Positions 23,212 through 36,900 of a stretch of DNA of 64,000 nt are shown in pieces. Numbering within the stretch: the first letter of the stretch is position 1; every line of letters starts with the position of its first letter. Under the pieces are notes generated by a model. That model did no database searches. It was not told the DNA's origin and saw nothing but the letters and a program-made list of their open reading frames with translations. The translations under genes were made by a program, and so were the position numbers. This stretch comes from Lichenostomus cassidix (Eukaryota > Chordata > Aves > Passeriformes > Meliphagidae), in contig CM039179.1 in NCBI GenBank assembly GCA_008360975.2, positions 52,062,561-52,126,560 on the forward strand, written 5' to 3'.

Positions 23212-24407
23212 TCACTTGAACTCAATCATGTCCTTTCAGTTTCACTCCTTTTTATCATAGTCTTCTATCACATCTTTCATTTGCAGTTATTTATGAAGAT
23301 GGTCAGGTATTTGGTTTAGGGGCCCTGGTTCCAAGTCTGATCTGTCTCCTTGTCTTTAAAGCTGTCTGTCTGTGTATCAGGAAGTTTCTCATGTGAATCT
23401 GAGGCAAGATGTGGACCTATATCTGCATTTTGATAAAATTCTCAGGAGGGTATTGATTGCTGTGCAGAAAAAACATGCTCAGACGAATGAAGATTGACAG
23501 TGCAGGCTTTTTTTAAAAAAGGAACTAGAAAACATCAAGATAATGAATCACATCTAATGTACAGCCTCCTATATGCTTCTTTTTGAACTCTACAGAATGC
23601 CTAAATAGTCTTTGAAATATAATGAATTAGGAGTGCATTTCAAACTTGTAAGAGCATGACATGGTGCATGAGTCATTTTACTCCTAAGAAAAGAACATCA
23701 CAATCATGATCCTACATTTTTAAAAATAAATTCTTTATTTATTTTACATTAATCAAAACATGTGCCAATATCTTTGTCTCTGGGTACATTTATAGTTTTA
23801 AAATAATATCTAATTCGAGATATAGAGCAGGTACCAAACACATTCTGAATTAAATTGCTCAAGGGCAACAGTTACCAACCCGTTATTTGGAGCTAGCTAT
23901 TGCAGAGCTAACAAGGCAGTTGCAAGCAAGAAACAGTAATGGTCGAGTTTCTGGGATGAGAAAATGAAAATACTCGTGACAAAGTACTTGAAAAAGAGCA
24001 TGATAGCTACTATTGTAAAGGATAAAGTGAGGGTAGAATATGAGTGTTGGCTGAGTTCTTCTGTGAAGGAAAGCTTCAAAAACACTTTCTTCACTTTAAT
24101 CTCCATAAATATTAATGAACTTGACAACAGCACAGAAAACATACTAATTGTATTTCTGGATTGTTTGATTTAATGAGATCAAGCTTTCTCAAAAATCTTA
24201 AAATCTCTGTGCCAGGATAATTACTGAATAGGAATAAGAACAATAGCAACTGTAGTCTACAGATGTTATTCTAATAAATATCAGCAGTCACTAAAGAATA
24301 AAGATAGCCCTATGTAGCAAAATTCCTTCAAATTAAAACTTAGTTAAAATATCAGGCTCAGATCCTGATTTACATGAAGAGGACTGTACTTTGTTAAAAC
24401 CACTCTA
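23212..24407. other. Unique AT-rich non-coding sequence
   Basis: Nothing recognised. Confidence 0.5.
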
Positions 24408-24470
24408 CCAAACAGCCATCCACAGTCCCTTAATCAACTTTGTGGCCTTTTATTGGACTTCCTGAAGTTA
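24408..24470 (-). mobile_element. CR1 LINE fragment followed by an A-rich run
   Basis: CACAGTCCCTTAATCAACTT and GTGGCCTTTTATTGGACTTC match, in reverse, the CR1 block also seen at about 27604-27650 in this window. Only about 60 bp remain. A run of A (about 24475-24491) follows. Confidence 0.6.
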
Positions 24471-24492
24471 AAAACAAAAAAAAAAAAAAAAG

Positions 24493-27302
24493 CAAAATCT
24501 AACCAACCAAAGAACAAAAAGAAAGGGAAATGGTTTCAGTGTTTGATAGTAGCAGCAGCCACCAGCCTTGTCCTCTGCCCCTAGCAGAAGTCCAAGCTTG
24601 AAATATGATTCTAAGTATTAATTATTAACAGTGACTTTTGATCTAAAACTGATTGCTTATTGACAGGTTTGGAGAATGATGAAGTAGATCTGCAGATATT
24701 AAAAGTCACTCAGATTAATGAGAATTTTTTTTAAAAATGCTCTTGGTAATGCTGGAAATGTCACAAAGTGTGTATTATTCCCTTGTTAAAGTTGTAATTT
24801 TTAATCTATTTGTGAAGCAGTATATAGGAGACAATTGGATCAGGAAAAAAGGTAACTGAAAATAGACAAAGGTATTTGCTTATTTGTTCTTTTCCTAACT
24901 TGCTTCAAATATTCCTAAATATTCAGGGAGATGACCAACTAGAAAAACTGCAGAATTTCACATTGCGTTGAAATGTTTTTCAATATTTTTCAATAATTTT
25001 CATGCATTGCGATTAAAAGTACTACATTACTGGGCAGACTTATTTCAGATGACCTACAAACAATTACAGAAACCCACAAAATAATTTTAAAGTGTTAAAT
25101 TATCAAGTTTCTTTAAAAAGCCACTGAAAGTTCACCTGTTATTGTACGCTGTCCTCTTGTAACGAATTTATTTTTATACAAGTCATGGATATTTTTTGTA
25201 GCTTGTAAGCTTTAATAATTTAACATATTTACTACCTTTAATTATTTAATACACAAATTGTAAAGAGGGATAACTTTTAATTTTGACACATGCAGAAAAA
25301 TAATAATTCTTTCTTGTTAAGAATCTCTGTTGGAGTTATTTATAAGTACATATGCACATATACATGTATTAAAAGAGAGATTGTAATGAGTTTGCTCACA
25401 ATACATATAATATACAGAGAAAAAAAATATTGATTTGGAGATTACAAAAAACCCTGAACATATTATTCAATTATCTTGTTATACAGAGAAATGACATAGA
25501 CATCTATTATTAAAATTCTGAGAACTGGTTCATTCTCATGTCCACAAGAGAAAACCAGTATGAAAGAACACAAATATTTATTTTGCTTGCTTATATTTTT
25601 AAATATTTATTAGTCATTTTATTATCCAACATTACTTCTGCAAAGAATGGAATTAATAGCATTTTTATTTGCAGTACATATCCCTCTACACTTGTCACAA
25701 ATACTGGCAATGTTGTTTATTTGGATTACATAGTTACATTCAGTACAGTTATTACTGATTCTTTTTTTTCCTAAATTAGTATGTCAATCTATCTAGAGTC
25801 TTATCAACATGCTTTTTAATAGTTAATGTTTTATGTGAATACTGATGGGAAATGTTCCTATTTTATTAATGCAACTAGTGACACACAATTACTGGTGACT
25901 AAGCAATAGCAGTTCATCATTATTTTTTAAAGGATTCTATCTGTGAAGCCATAACTCATCTAGCTACAGCCCATAAGTCTGAAAGTAACAAATTTAATCA
26001 GATAAACAATGTAACCACTCACAGCAACTTCTCCTATGATTCAACTTCAACTGGTAAGCCAACTGGACCAGTTTCCCTCGAGTTTGCTATGTAGCTAGTG
26101 CGTAGAGGAGGAAGGAGGTCTTATGAGTCTCCAGTTAGAAATTCTATTTCTATACATTCAAAATGTACTGCTGCTTCCTAAGTTGTTGGTGTTTCTAGTC
26201 AGAGCAGAAGAAATGGCTCATTGCAATTTTTCAGGTTTGCTTCATATTTCTAAAATAGTCTTTAATTTCACAACTTTAAGTTCTGTACAACAAGACCACA
26301 AGTAAAATTTTTCACTTGTATAAGAGATGTGTGAAGGAACCTCTAGCAAAATCAGTTCTTCATGAACTTGAAAAAATCTGGATAGAAATTGATTAGTAAT
26401 TGTTGACTCGTGATAAAGACAACAAGCAGAAATCTCCTTTAAGACAGACAGACAATTATTTCTGTCAGGGATTGCCCTGACATGAATTCTATTCACCCTG
26501 AAAGCTAGCATTATAGATGAAAATTTCTCCACTGTCTTCTGTACAGCACAAACTACAAATTTTTGTCTTTGTAGTTGCCTGAAACTTTTGCTGGAGAAGG
26601 ACAAACTGAGAGTCTCTTTCCTTTTTTTTACAGCTGCTCATAATGTGTAAAAAACATACTGTGAAGAAGAATGTAAGTCATCGAAAGGTGCATCCTATGG
26701 AGCAATCTATTTCTGGGTGCAAAAGTTCTTGAATCTGCACGTGTTTTCTCAGAGGAGTGTTTCATCCTACATGACTAGTACTGTTCAGACAACGTGCTGG
26801 TGTGACCTCAGTGATCTACTCTTTCGCCTTGGGGTTACTTTGACAATTGTTCACCTTCTAATATTTTTCCATGGTGAGGACAGAGTAAGATCAGTAAACA
26901 TAGATTGCATAGATTCTTATTCATGACAGAAGTCATGAATAAGAATGTCGAGCACATGGTGTATGAAGGAGGAAAATGCCTGCAGTGTGTGTAAATACAA
27001 AGCTAAACATCCTCCACTCCAGTGAAACTAACATTAATTGACAGTCTGTGTGTCAGAACTTCAGGAGTCTGTTCTTCAAAGAAAATTGACTGTGTGCAGG
27101 TCTAGATTTGTATGCATGAGTGAACAGACATATAAAAAGGACAACCAACACCGTTTGTTGTGTAGAGCTAGCTATTGGACTTCTGGACTGATTGGACTTC
27201 GATTGGAAGGCATAGAACTTAGATAAAGTGTCTGCATGAATAACAGTAAAAGAGTTACAGTAATAAGCTGGATAGATGTCTCTAATCATATTTCTAATCT
27301 AA
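24493..27302. other. Unique AT-rich non-coding sequence
   Basis: No gene or transposon recognised. It contains the perfect inverted repeat at 26913-26946. The 120-codon minus frame at 26604-26242 matches no family I know. Confidence 0.5.
26913..26946. repeat. Perfect 15-bp inverted repeat, 4-nt loop
   Basis: The left arm 26913-26927 (ATTCTTATTCATGAC) is exactly complementary to the right arm 26932-26946, with the loop AGAA at 26928-26931. Arms end abruptly; flanking bases do not pair. It is too short and too tight-looped for a normal microRNA precursor, and no terminator role applies to this genome type. Confidence 0.95.
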
Positions 27303-27690
27303 CTGGAGAACCACAAAACAGCTGAAGTTGGAAGGCATCTCTGGAGATCATCTAGTCCAGTGCCTAAGCTCAAAGCAAAGACAGTGGGAGCAGGTTGTCC
27401 AAGACCATGCCCATTCAAGTTTTGAATATCCCCAAGGGTATATACAAATGCTTTGGCAATCTGCTCCAGTGTTTGACCACTGTCCAGTACAAAAAACAAA
27501 AAAAAAAACCCATTATTGTGTTCATGTGGAATTTCATGAGCCTTTTCTCTTCAGACTGAAAAGTCTCAGCTCTATCAGCCTCTCCTCAAATGACAGATGC
27601 TGCAGTCCCTTAGTCAACATTGTGGCCCTTTGCTGGAATTCCTCAAGTAGCTCCACATATCTCTTGTACCCATGAACACAGAACTGACTT
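27303..27690 (-). mobile_element. CR1 LINE 3' end with internal deletion and A-rich insert
   Basis: Reverse-oriented CR1: GAAGTTGGAAGGCATCTCTG and GAGATCATCTAGTCCAGTGC at the 3' UTR end, then ACAAATGCTTTGGCAATCTG, then an A-rich run (about 27490-27510), then ORF2-end blocks (CTATCAGCCTCTCCTCAAAT, GTGGCCCTTTGCTGGAATTC). The terminal octamer is degraded. Confidence 0.88.
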
Positions 27691-29196
27691 ATATAGCAAG
27701 TAATTGGACTTGGACAAAATGGAGAGTGGAAGGCAGAATGTATCTAGAAGGACCTTAGAAGAATATCTGTACTTATATGTCTAATCAAATTATGCGGGGA
27801 AAAGACAGACAAATACAAGAGGAAACACTAGAGTTACTGAGGCTCTGAAGCAGGAGACCAGAGGAGGAGTAGGTTATAAAAGACATAATCTTGAGAGCAG
27901 AAACTTCAAGATAAAAAGGGGGGAAAACCCTTCAAGAAGATGTCAAATCACTGAGTGGGGTGTGAGAAAAAATCCAAAGTCTGATTAGTACTGTAGGCCT
28001 TGAAAGGTTGTAGGTACTCTGGAAACAAATATGTAATACATGTACTCTGAGCATCATAGAATACAGGTGTTCTTAAGATAGACAGATGGACCAATGAATA
28101 ACTCACAACTTCTCTGCTAGATTAGTTTCTTCCTTCCATGGTTTCATTTTGCTGTTAAAATTCCTTGAGATTAATATTGTGAATATGATGGTCCAAGTTC
28201 ATTCATGAACTCTTTGTTTTAGAACATCTTCACACCATGCAGAGATTTACTGTTGTGCCTTAGGTTACTGAGACTTACTTATCAAAGAAGGAACCAGATG
28301 TTCTCTGCAGATAAATTATGTCTTCCAGCAGTGAAAACTTACAGGTTTTCCAGGTCGTATAGTATTCTAAGTAGAATATATCTCAGCTAACTGCAGGTAT
28401 TTGGAAGTTGGATGTCTGCACCAGTAAGCCAAGTTTATAGTTATGGTACAAGAAATAATACTGCCAAGCACTTCCAACGGATTTGTCTTGGATGCCTGTT
28501 TCAGAGCGAGATGAACTGTTCTCATGTTGTGCCTGACTTTCTGTTGACTATGACAAAAGATGACCAGGTTGGAAAACTTAGATGTCTATCTTTTAAAGTC
28601 TCAGAACAGATGTGTTAAATTTATTTAACTACAGAGGACAAGAAGGAGGAGAAGCCCTGTATAAACTCTCTATACTGAAGCAGAGCTTTATTAGATCAGA
28701 AAATGTGAGATTCGTTCAAAATCTTGTAGTCACAATTAGAGGATATACCCTGTTAAAATTACTTTTCTTTAATCCATTCCCTCAAGAAAACTTGAAAGAA
28801 TCTGAAAACACAAGGAAAAAAGAGATTTCCTACCAATTACCAGTTTTATGTCTGTATTGGCTAAATTACCAGGATAACTCTGAAAAATGGGAGTAATACT
28901 GCTTCTCATAGAGAGCAGCAGCCTTTGACAGGCCTCAAAAGGACAGTCATATCTCCAAAATTAAGACACAAGCTTCCGGATAAATAAGGGGCCTAAAATG
29001 CTGAAAATCACATTTCTTTAGGTTAGCAATCTGATGGCATTGTGTAATTCTCTTGCTTTCACTGCCTCTGAATGTGTTGGGAATACAGAAGAAAGACCTG
29101 TGAAAGAAGAATTGTGGGTTTTGTGTTGATAATCTTCAAAATGCTTCAGTCATTCTCTACATAGCATATAAATACATTTAGAAGCAGCAATAAAGA
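27691..29196. other. Unique AT-rich non-coding sequence
   Basis: Nothing recognised. Open frames at 28412-28618 and 28612-28896 are unremarkable. Confidence 0.5.
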
Positions 29197-29461
29197 TATC
29201 TATGTCGCTGTTGAGCCGCTAGCAGAGTAAAGAAGCCAGTTCTCAGTGGCAAGAAGGAAAGACCTTTATTGTTTTGATTTCATCATATATATAGAGTTTT
29301 CAAAGGTCACCCAGTGGTCAGTCAGAAACCTCCCCCTAGGCCTGATTGGCCAGGCCTGCACTGTCCAGATCTTGGGACACTGTTTTTAATAACATCCAAA
29401 CTTTATTTATATAACACAAAAGGAATTCTCATGGGAAAGACCTGTGCTAGCCACATATCTA
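29197..29461 (-). mobile_element. Compact solo ERV LTR (29203-29455), 6-bp target duplication TATCTA
   Basis: The LTR begins TGTCGCTG at 29203 and ends GCCACA at 29455 (253 bp). It is flanked by TATCTA at 29197-29202 and 29456-29461. Read on the minus strand it has GGCCAATCAGG (CCAAT box, about 29349), CTATATATATG (TATA box, about 29294-29286) and AATAAA (29270-29265) only about 15 nt after the TATA box. A TATA box closely followed by AATAAA implies a very short R, as in avian leukosis-type LTRs; the short length and 6-bp duplication also fit an alpharetrovirus-like or ERVK-like element. No internal sequence remains, so it is a solo LTR. Confidence 0.92.
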
Positions 29462-32400
29462 AATCTTTTCTTTTCCTCTTCTATTCTTTTACCATTACTT
29501 TCATACCAATTAACATCCAGTCTTTCACAAATGTGTGTGTCAGTAGTGAAAGACATTAGAGGAAACTCATACATTTCTTAGTAGGAAGTCAAATGACCTA
29601 CCAGGCCTTCTAAAACTTTGTGAAGCATATTCTTTTAGTCCTATGGAGTTTCAGATCTTAACGTATCATAAATACATGTTTGTCAATGTAGTGAAGATTT
29701 AGCCTTCGTCCATTTTTCATTTTTTTACATATAAATGTTTATACAAGGTATAAGTAGGAGAATCGTGTTCAAGGAGGCTTGAAAACTTTTCACTATACAA
29801 TATGATTGTAAATTTGCTGCATGTTTCATCCACTTATACCCAGAAAACTACCGTTACTTATCTCACCCTTGACAAGGAAAAAACACCAAGAACCTCAAAC
29901 AAAATAACTAAAGAAACAAAAAAGAAAAGAGTCCAAAATGTTATCTCATAGTTGAATGTGAAAAACCCAGCAACAGCTGATACATGAAGCACTGGAACAA
30001 TGAATCTCATATAAAAGTTAGTAACATCAAAAAGAAAGGTACAGTGTCCTTAGAATATTTGAGAGATTGTAAATCTGTGTGATTAGAAGAACAAAGTGAG
30101 ACTTCAAATCCTTGAAAGAAAAAGCAGAGAACATCAGGCAAATTCCTATGAAAAATATGTAAGGCAAGAGAAAACTGGATAATAAACAGTTATGTAAGAA
30201 GTTATATAAAAATAAAAAGCTGAAAAGGATTTTTCAGTGACCTGAAAGACTCCTCACAAACATAATCAATATTGACACCAAGAGAAAGAATTCCTTTCCA
30301 ACACCAAACCACTCTGCCAGAATGATGCCTGCATAAGTTCCCTAGTATTTTAACAAAACAAAGTGTTGAGGGTTCCCAGCGAAAGTCTCAGGTCACATAT
30401 TTAGTTTATTTTTGCAGAAGAACCAGCTGATTTCAAGCAAAGATGCAGCATAGTCAAAGACTAAGAAAGAATATGGAGATGAGGGGGAAAAAAAAAAGAA
30501 AAAAAAGAAAGCATTTAATTGTCCTTTTTGGTGATGAAGAAGCAAGTTTCTCAACATAGAAGAAAATTTAATCCTACATGGATTTTCCTTATTTCAGGGT
30601 TTGTAAAAATTTGTCAACAAATTAAACAAGTGGAGTATTTATTATTTCAAACCAACACTCTTGCTATGTCTGTAAGAATTAACTGCCCTAACTATTTTGT
30701 ACTGTATTGTAGAGCTCTTGTTACATGTATATAAACTAGTTTGGGTTATTGGTGGTATGTCAAATTAATATTCAAGTAATGGATATTTTCCTTAAAATTT
30801 AATATTTCTTGATCACTATCTAACACTGAACCTAGATCTGTCTAACTAAACCTAAATATATATTTCATTATATTTAATGAATTTAATTCTGCAATTCTTG
30901 ATAAATTTAAATTTGAATAGAAGATGGAAAACAGTGTCTCAGCTGGTGGTTAGAAAACAAAATTATGCTCCATGTACTGTCTGTAAGAATTGACTTACTG
31001 TAATTGTAACAGAAAAAAAAGAAAATCCTCTGAGGGGTTAAATATCTAACACTGGCCTTTAATACCACTCCCAAGTGAGTAAAAAAACACAGGTGTTATA
31101 AACATTAGAGCATTCATACATATATATTCTTCTCCATGTCCTGTAACTTGTACTCATCAAAATATCTGCTCAGTTAGACTTATGTGTCTGAAAGAATCAT
31201 TACAGGTCTTATGGTATAATATTTTAGTCCTTCACAAATCCTGTAGGACAATGTTACATGTGATTTAGTCTTACAGGATTACCTCACAGTCATCTAGAAA
31301 TCCCTTTAATCCATCAGAAAATCCTTAGGATTGTTTTGTAAAGGCACAAAGGGACATAGCTCTGACCAAGCCTGCTTCTTTCACAAAGAAGTTCCCTCAG
31401 GATGTAAGAATTACAGCCATAATTCCATACAATTCTGGTGGCATTTTCCATTTCATTTTAATAAATTCTTTGGGTTTTATAGTTTGTATTAAAGCATGAA
31501 ACATATGTAAAAGTTTACATTAGCTCAATTTATCAGGCAATTTAGGGTGACCTGCTGTGTCTAAGATTCTAAAAAAGGTAATTCATTTGCCAAGTAGTTG
31601 TAACTGCAGTAAGACTCAAGGTTAAATAAAAGTCATCCTTCTAATATCTTAGAATCATCAGCAGATTGAACCCTAACCTAGATTTCTGAGTAAATATCTT
31701 TTATGAATATACTTAATAAATTCAGCTACCATCAGTCTCTAATAGACAAAAAAATTTCTACAGACTGAGTCTTGGAAACATGGTAACAATATACATGTAT
31801 ATCTATATGTATATAAATGCATATATACGTGTATATGTATATTTATATTTCTTTTTCTATGCACACTGTAAGAGAGTGACAATTCTTCAAGATGATGACT
31901 CATCCTATAATTGTGTTTTTAAATTTACCACTGGAAAAGTTTGGAAGAGTTTCAGAATATAAATATATATGTGTGTGTACATATATTTTCCTCTTTGGGA
32001 AGTGTCCAACTGTGAAGGGATGTGGTTTGTAAAATCTATCTGGAGTTTTGACTCTTGAAGGATTTGAAGAACAACAAGAGGCGTTTCTATAGGTACAAGT
32101 GCAGCAAAAGAAAAACATGGTGACAAAGACACTGCCTGAAACAGAGATTGCTGCTGTGGTCTGGAGCAGTGAAAAGGCACAAAACAAGTGGCCAGCATGG
32201 TTTATCTCTGTGAAGACTACATCAAGAATAATTTTTCTTGTTCAATAGTTTCCATCTTTCCAGTTGCTTCTGTGGGAAATACGTCATGCTATTTACCTTT
32301 ATTCATGAAACTATTAACTACAGTCCTTTCATGTTGGCTTTCAGTTACTAGAATTTGAAAACCCAACCTGAAAATGAAGCATGATTTGTCCAATTTTCAC

Positions 32401-33336
32401 CTTGTTGTTTATCAATTTGTTTATGCTGACAAAAATGTGATGTTTCTTTAAGATACAGAAATGAAACACAAGATATCTAGGTCAGAAGCTCAATTCAGTG
32501 TATTATAAAGGTCACAGATCCCTCAATACAGGCAGCCGTGGTCTAAGATGCCAGCAGGCAGAAGCTGTATTCTTTCTATCTCACAGAAAAAGTAGCCAAA
32601 TCATGGATCACTATGTCTTGTTTCTTTGGGCCTAATTTTGCACACCTGTCAAGGCTAGATGTAGCTGTACTCATGATGGGAAAGACACAGAACAGTGAAG
32701 GGTTAGGGGCAACACCTGGAGGTGGAGATTTGATGTCAGGCACAGATGACCCTTAGTGAAATCCACAGAGTTGTTCAGTAGGCTAATATAATTTGTCTTA
32801 CCTTTTAGTACAATTCCAATTATTAGCTTAACCACTTAGGTGTAGATGTTTGGTGAGAAATTTTGATCCAGCTGAAGGTGTATCTCAAAAATTGCTCAAG
32901 CATTCAGTCTTATTGTTGGCCATTTTCTTGCAGTGTGATGTGATTTTTTCTGAGGCAAATACTGTGCTTTGGAACCTTAGTCAACATGTTAAACATAAAT
33001 CCTATTTTTTCAGTGGCTTTCATGGAGTGGAGATAGCCTACAATCTGAGTCTTCTGCTAATGAAAGGTAGTTCTGCTAGCATATGGACAAAAAGTTAAAT
33101 TAAGCATCCTGAGCATCTGAATTGGGTAAAGAAATATCATTTGTATGTAATGGGCCAGGTAAATGCAGATATGAAGTCAGAAAAATAAAATATCTTCCCG
33201 GGTGCTACCCTACATAAGATGTGCAATACAAATATGTTATATTCCACTATCTACTTCTGTGGCTTTTAGCTGAAAGTTGGAATTTTTGTTGAGTTCATCA
33301 ACCTACAAGAATAAACACAGGAGACTCCTGCTTGCA
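29462..33336. other. Unique AT-rich non-coding sequence
   Basis: No gene or transposon recognised. It contains A-rich (30487-30510) and TA-rich stretches (see 31786-31852 and 31958-31988). The open frames at 32198-31900 (minus) run through the TA-rich DNA. Confidence 0.5.
31786..31988. repeat. TA/TG-rich low-complexity stretches
   Basis: Two degenerate alternating purine-pyrimidine stretches, 31786-31852 and 31958-31988, made of TATA, TGTA and TGTG units. Confidence 0.7.
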
Positions 33337-33996
33337 GAATTGTTGGAAAATATATCAGGTTAAAAATTTTGTAAAACTTTAGTCAAAGGTTTTGTTTGTC
33401 TTTACCCTGGGAAAAGGAATTTTAGGTTTCTTCCAGGGCATTGCTCCACCAGATGAGGTCTGGTGAACTCAGCATACCAACAGATTGGGAGTGACCCCGA
33501 AGATAACCAGAAAAATAAAGACTATTAACAGAACATTTGCCAAGACCTTGTGGTTATCAACAAGACATGATGGATATCACAAATGGCTACCCCAGACCAC
33601 CTCTAGCAGGGCTGAAGACATCCTGGCCTGGAAAAAGGACTGATAAGAAAAACTGAAGAATGAAGAATCTAATTAGCATCAGAGGCGAGAAGAGATTCGG
33701 ATCCAATAGAAAACTGAATACTAGGAGTTTGCTCAACTTTAGACCAATGAACACTGACCCAATGCTTTCCTATGTATTTTTACTGTATAAAATATCTGAA
33801 AAATCGAGTAAAAGCTGTGTATCATGGAATGATTCTCTCTGCACACCCGGGCTATGTGTAGATGAGATGATTTCTGTGGTACATCCTGGCCAGAACAACA
33901 TCCTGGCCAGATAATAAAGTAATGCATTGACTCTCTAACATTAAAATGTTGTTGGAGAGTTTTTGTATTTTTTTCCCGCAGATTCGGTGACAGAAT
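33337..33996 (+). mobile_element. Solo ERV LTR (33341-33992), 4-bp target duplication GAAT
   Basis: Starts TGTTGGAAAATATATC at 33341 and ends TTCGGTGACA at 33992 (652 bp), flanked by GAAT on both sides (33337-33340, 33993-33996). A promoter-like TGTATAAAATATC lies at 33784 and AATAAA at 33913-33918. Just before the latter, CATCCTGGCCAGA is duplicated (33883 and 33899). After it ACTCTC...GAGAGT can form a hairpin (33930-33961). This order, TATA then AATAAA about 125 bp later then a U5 of about 70 bp, is a normal LTR. The 3' half is the more certain part. No primer-binding site follows, so it is a solo LTR. A 4-bp duplication fits a gammaretrovirus-like ERV, an inference. Confidence 0.78.
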
Positions 33997-36900
33997 CATA
34001 AAGACATAATTGTTAAGACTTGTGGCTTTCAGTTCCTTGTTGAACTGTAAATGTTGGACATTACTTGAATTGGGAAAATTTGCTAAATTTCCACTCCTTT
34101 AGATCTACTTTATTAATCCTTTTACTTATGTCTCTATCCCTAGTTTATCCTAAACCTTGACCAGGAATGAAATATTTTTTTTTAAAATACAGATTTTTTT
34201 AAAAAATATTTTATATGGCTTTTTACATTTTAAAAGGATCCATACAGCTCTAGAACAGAAATTATTTTGAGGTCTTCAGAAAGTGTGAACTGGTAAATAT
34301 TATGAGCTTCAATGAATGCAATGTACAATAACGCCAGACTGAAGGGAATAAAACCAACCAGTCTGTTGTTTCTTCTATATGACTCAGAGAATTTTCTTTT
34401 CCACTTCAGGCAACAGTTATGCTAAACATACCCTGAACCATGACCTTCAGGAAGAGTAAAATCTCACTTTTTTTCTCAGAATTGGTAGCTTTCCAACATG
34501 GGTTGATGCCCAGCTCAATGACCTTCCCTCAGAACTGTATCAAAAAGGACATTGCTAACCTCAGGATTTATCCATTCCTCAGACCGTCTTGTCTTTTTTT
34601 ATTCTTCTTTCTCTTTTTTTTAAATTTAAAACATATTACTTCCTTAAGAGAAAACCATTTTTAAAAGTATTATATTTGACAGTGTGAGAGCTGTCCAAGC
34701 TTCTTACACATTTTTAGCAAAGTTTCTTCCTCTCCACATCAAATCTTTCAAAGAACAACTGTTATGTTCTGATGTGCTGATCTCTCTCAACAGTTATCAC
34801 TTTGACTGCTTTACTGCATATCACTAACCTCACCAGCTTTTTTCTCCTCTGCCCTCACACCTTTCAACATATCAGGACCAATCCCAGTTTTTTAAACTTC
34901 AGACTTCTGCTGACTGCACAGAATTCATGTCTTACTCTTCAGGTGCCTGGACATGTTTCAAGTTGCACCTTCTCTCTAGAAAGCTGTCTGCTTGAATGGC
35001 AGCCCAGAACCTTTCAGGTTTCCTGTAGGTTGAATCCTTGTGTTTTAGTGTCAGAAACTGAAATGTTGTGGTTAATGGCTTGAACATTGTTATGAAGGAC
35101 TTTTGCCCACCATAGGAAGTAAACAAGGCTAAAGGAGAAGAATGTATCAACAAAGAAAGCCAAATGCAAGCAGCTGTCCTGAAAATCATCTCTGGCTGAT
35201 TTCAGGGTGGGAGAGGCCATAGCCACAGGCTCATCTGCTGAGGCCAAGTTTGCACACTCATTTGCTTCTTAATTGAGGCAGAGACATCTTTTTAATAATT
35301 TTTAATAACTGGATCTTAACATTTAGGATCTTAACTGTCTCCACAGAATTTAAAATGGAAAGTGAGATTCTTGTGTTTCTCTTTTTTGGGGGGTTTTTAA
35401 ATTTTATTTTTCTTGTCAAAGTGACTGCTTTGGACAAGTGAAACATAGAAGCCTACAGAGTTACCTAAACACAGATATAAAATACTAATGTTTAAGGTAT
35501 TTGGTCTGGCATCCAGATGCTATTTCCAGGAGAACATGGTCTTTCTCAGCCTTTTGCCATACTGCCAACTCCATAAAGATAATTTGCTTATGCTAAGGAA
35601 TTCTAATGGCATGAGGCTTTGGAATTTGAGCAGATAAATCTGATAAAGAGGATTTGACATGTTGTCATGAATGAAAACAATATTCAGAGTTTATTTACCT
35701 TAAAACACAGATATATCCTATGTACATGTAATTAAGGTATGCACAGTTTGAATCACTTGCTTAGTATTTGAAAACAGATTTGGGTTTGGATTAAAAAAGA
35801 ATTCTTAAACATTTAATAAAGACTTCTTCTGAAACCATTAGAAGTCTATGGCAAGACTCCAAAATTCTTTCAACTTTTAATCAGGTCATAAATTGCATTG
35901 CCCATATATCTTTGACCATTTTATATTACTGTCTGTCAACTTTTCAGTCTGTAAGAAAGTAATTTTTCATTGTTCTTAGTGATGTTAATTCCAATCAACA
36001 TTATATTACACACAATACATGCAAGCTTTTCCTGAAGAGATGCAAAGAAGTAACAAGCATTCATGACAGTTGACATTGTCTCTGAAAGCCATGTGATTAC
36101 TAAGACAGTCAAATATGGATTTATTAAATTTAAAATAAAATTTAAAAGTGCCCCTTCTTGAAGTCAAATGTAATGTTTCATACAGACACTTAATATAAGC
36201 AAAAATTACATTTCCTTCCTGGAAAATGAAAGGGTTTTTTCTTCCTATTAGCATTTCAATTAAAAGCATTTCTACTCAACTCCTTTTTAATGAAAGTCTA
36301 TAAATAGCAATAGCCTTTAAGAACTGCTTTTTATATAAAGAAAAAAAAAAATTTCTTTTTACATTAAGAACCTTAATAAAGTTTCTAAATAGGAGTGGTG
36401 CAAAGAGTAAAGCAATAAAATTGCTTGTTTCAGTTTGGTAAATATACAGTGATTTTCATTCTGATTCATATTTATGCCCAGAGTGATCCTCAGCACTTTT
36501 TACTGATGCTCACTTTGAGTAGAAAACTCATGCATAAAATGTAACAGTTCCAGACAACTTTTTTTAGGCCAACAGTGCCATAATTTCTGAAATTGTGTGA
36601 TTCTACCAAAACCAGAGAAATTAATGTAGATTCATGGAATGATGGTATTTTAAAAGAAGAGAAATAGATATTTGGCAGGGACATTGGAGAAATGGAAATA
36701 TTTTGAGTTCATTAACTGAATCCTTTTTTTCAGAAGAAATAAGCTAAAATGTCCATATGTTCAATCTTCCCCAGCCACATTCTTTTTCTTTTTTTTTTAA
36801 TCTAAGACAAAGGTGTCTAGAGTTTATAATAGTTTGGAGAGGAATTCTGTGCTATTGTTCATGTTATACTAATTATAAAAATAAAATAATCTTTGTCCTG

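Noticed and set aside
26913..26946. MicroRNA precursor or transcription terminator
   Set aside because: The stem is only 15 bp with a tetraloop, shorter than a microRNA precursor, and intrinsic terminators do not apply here.
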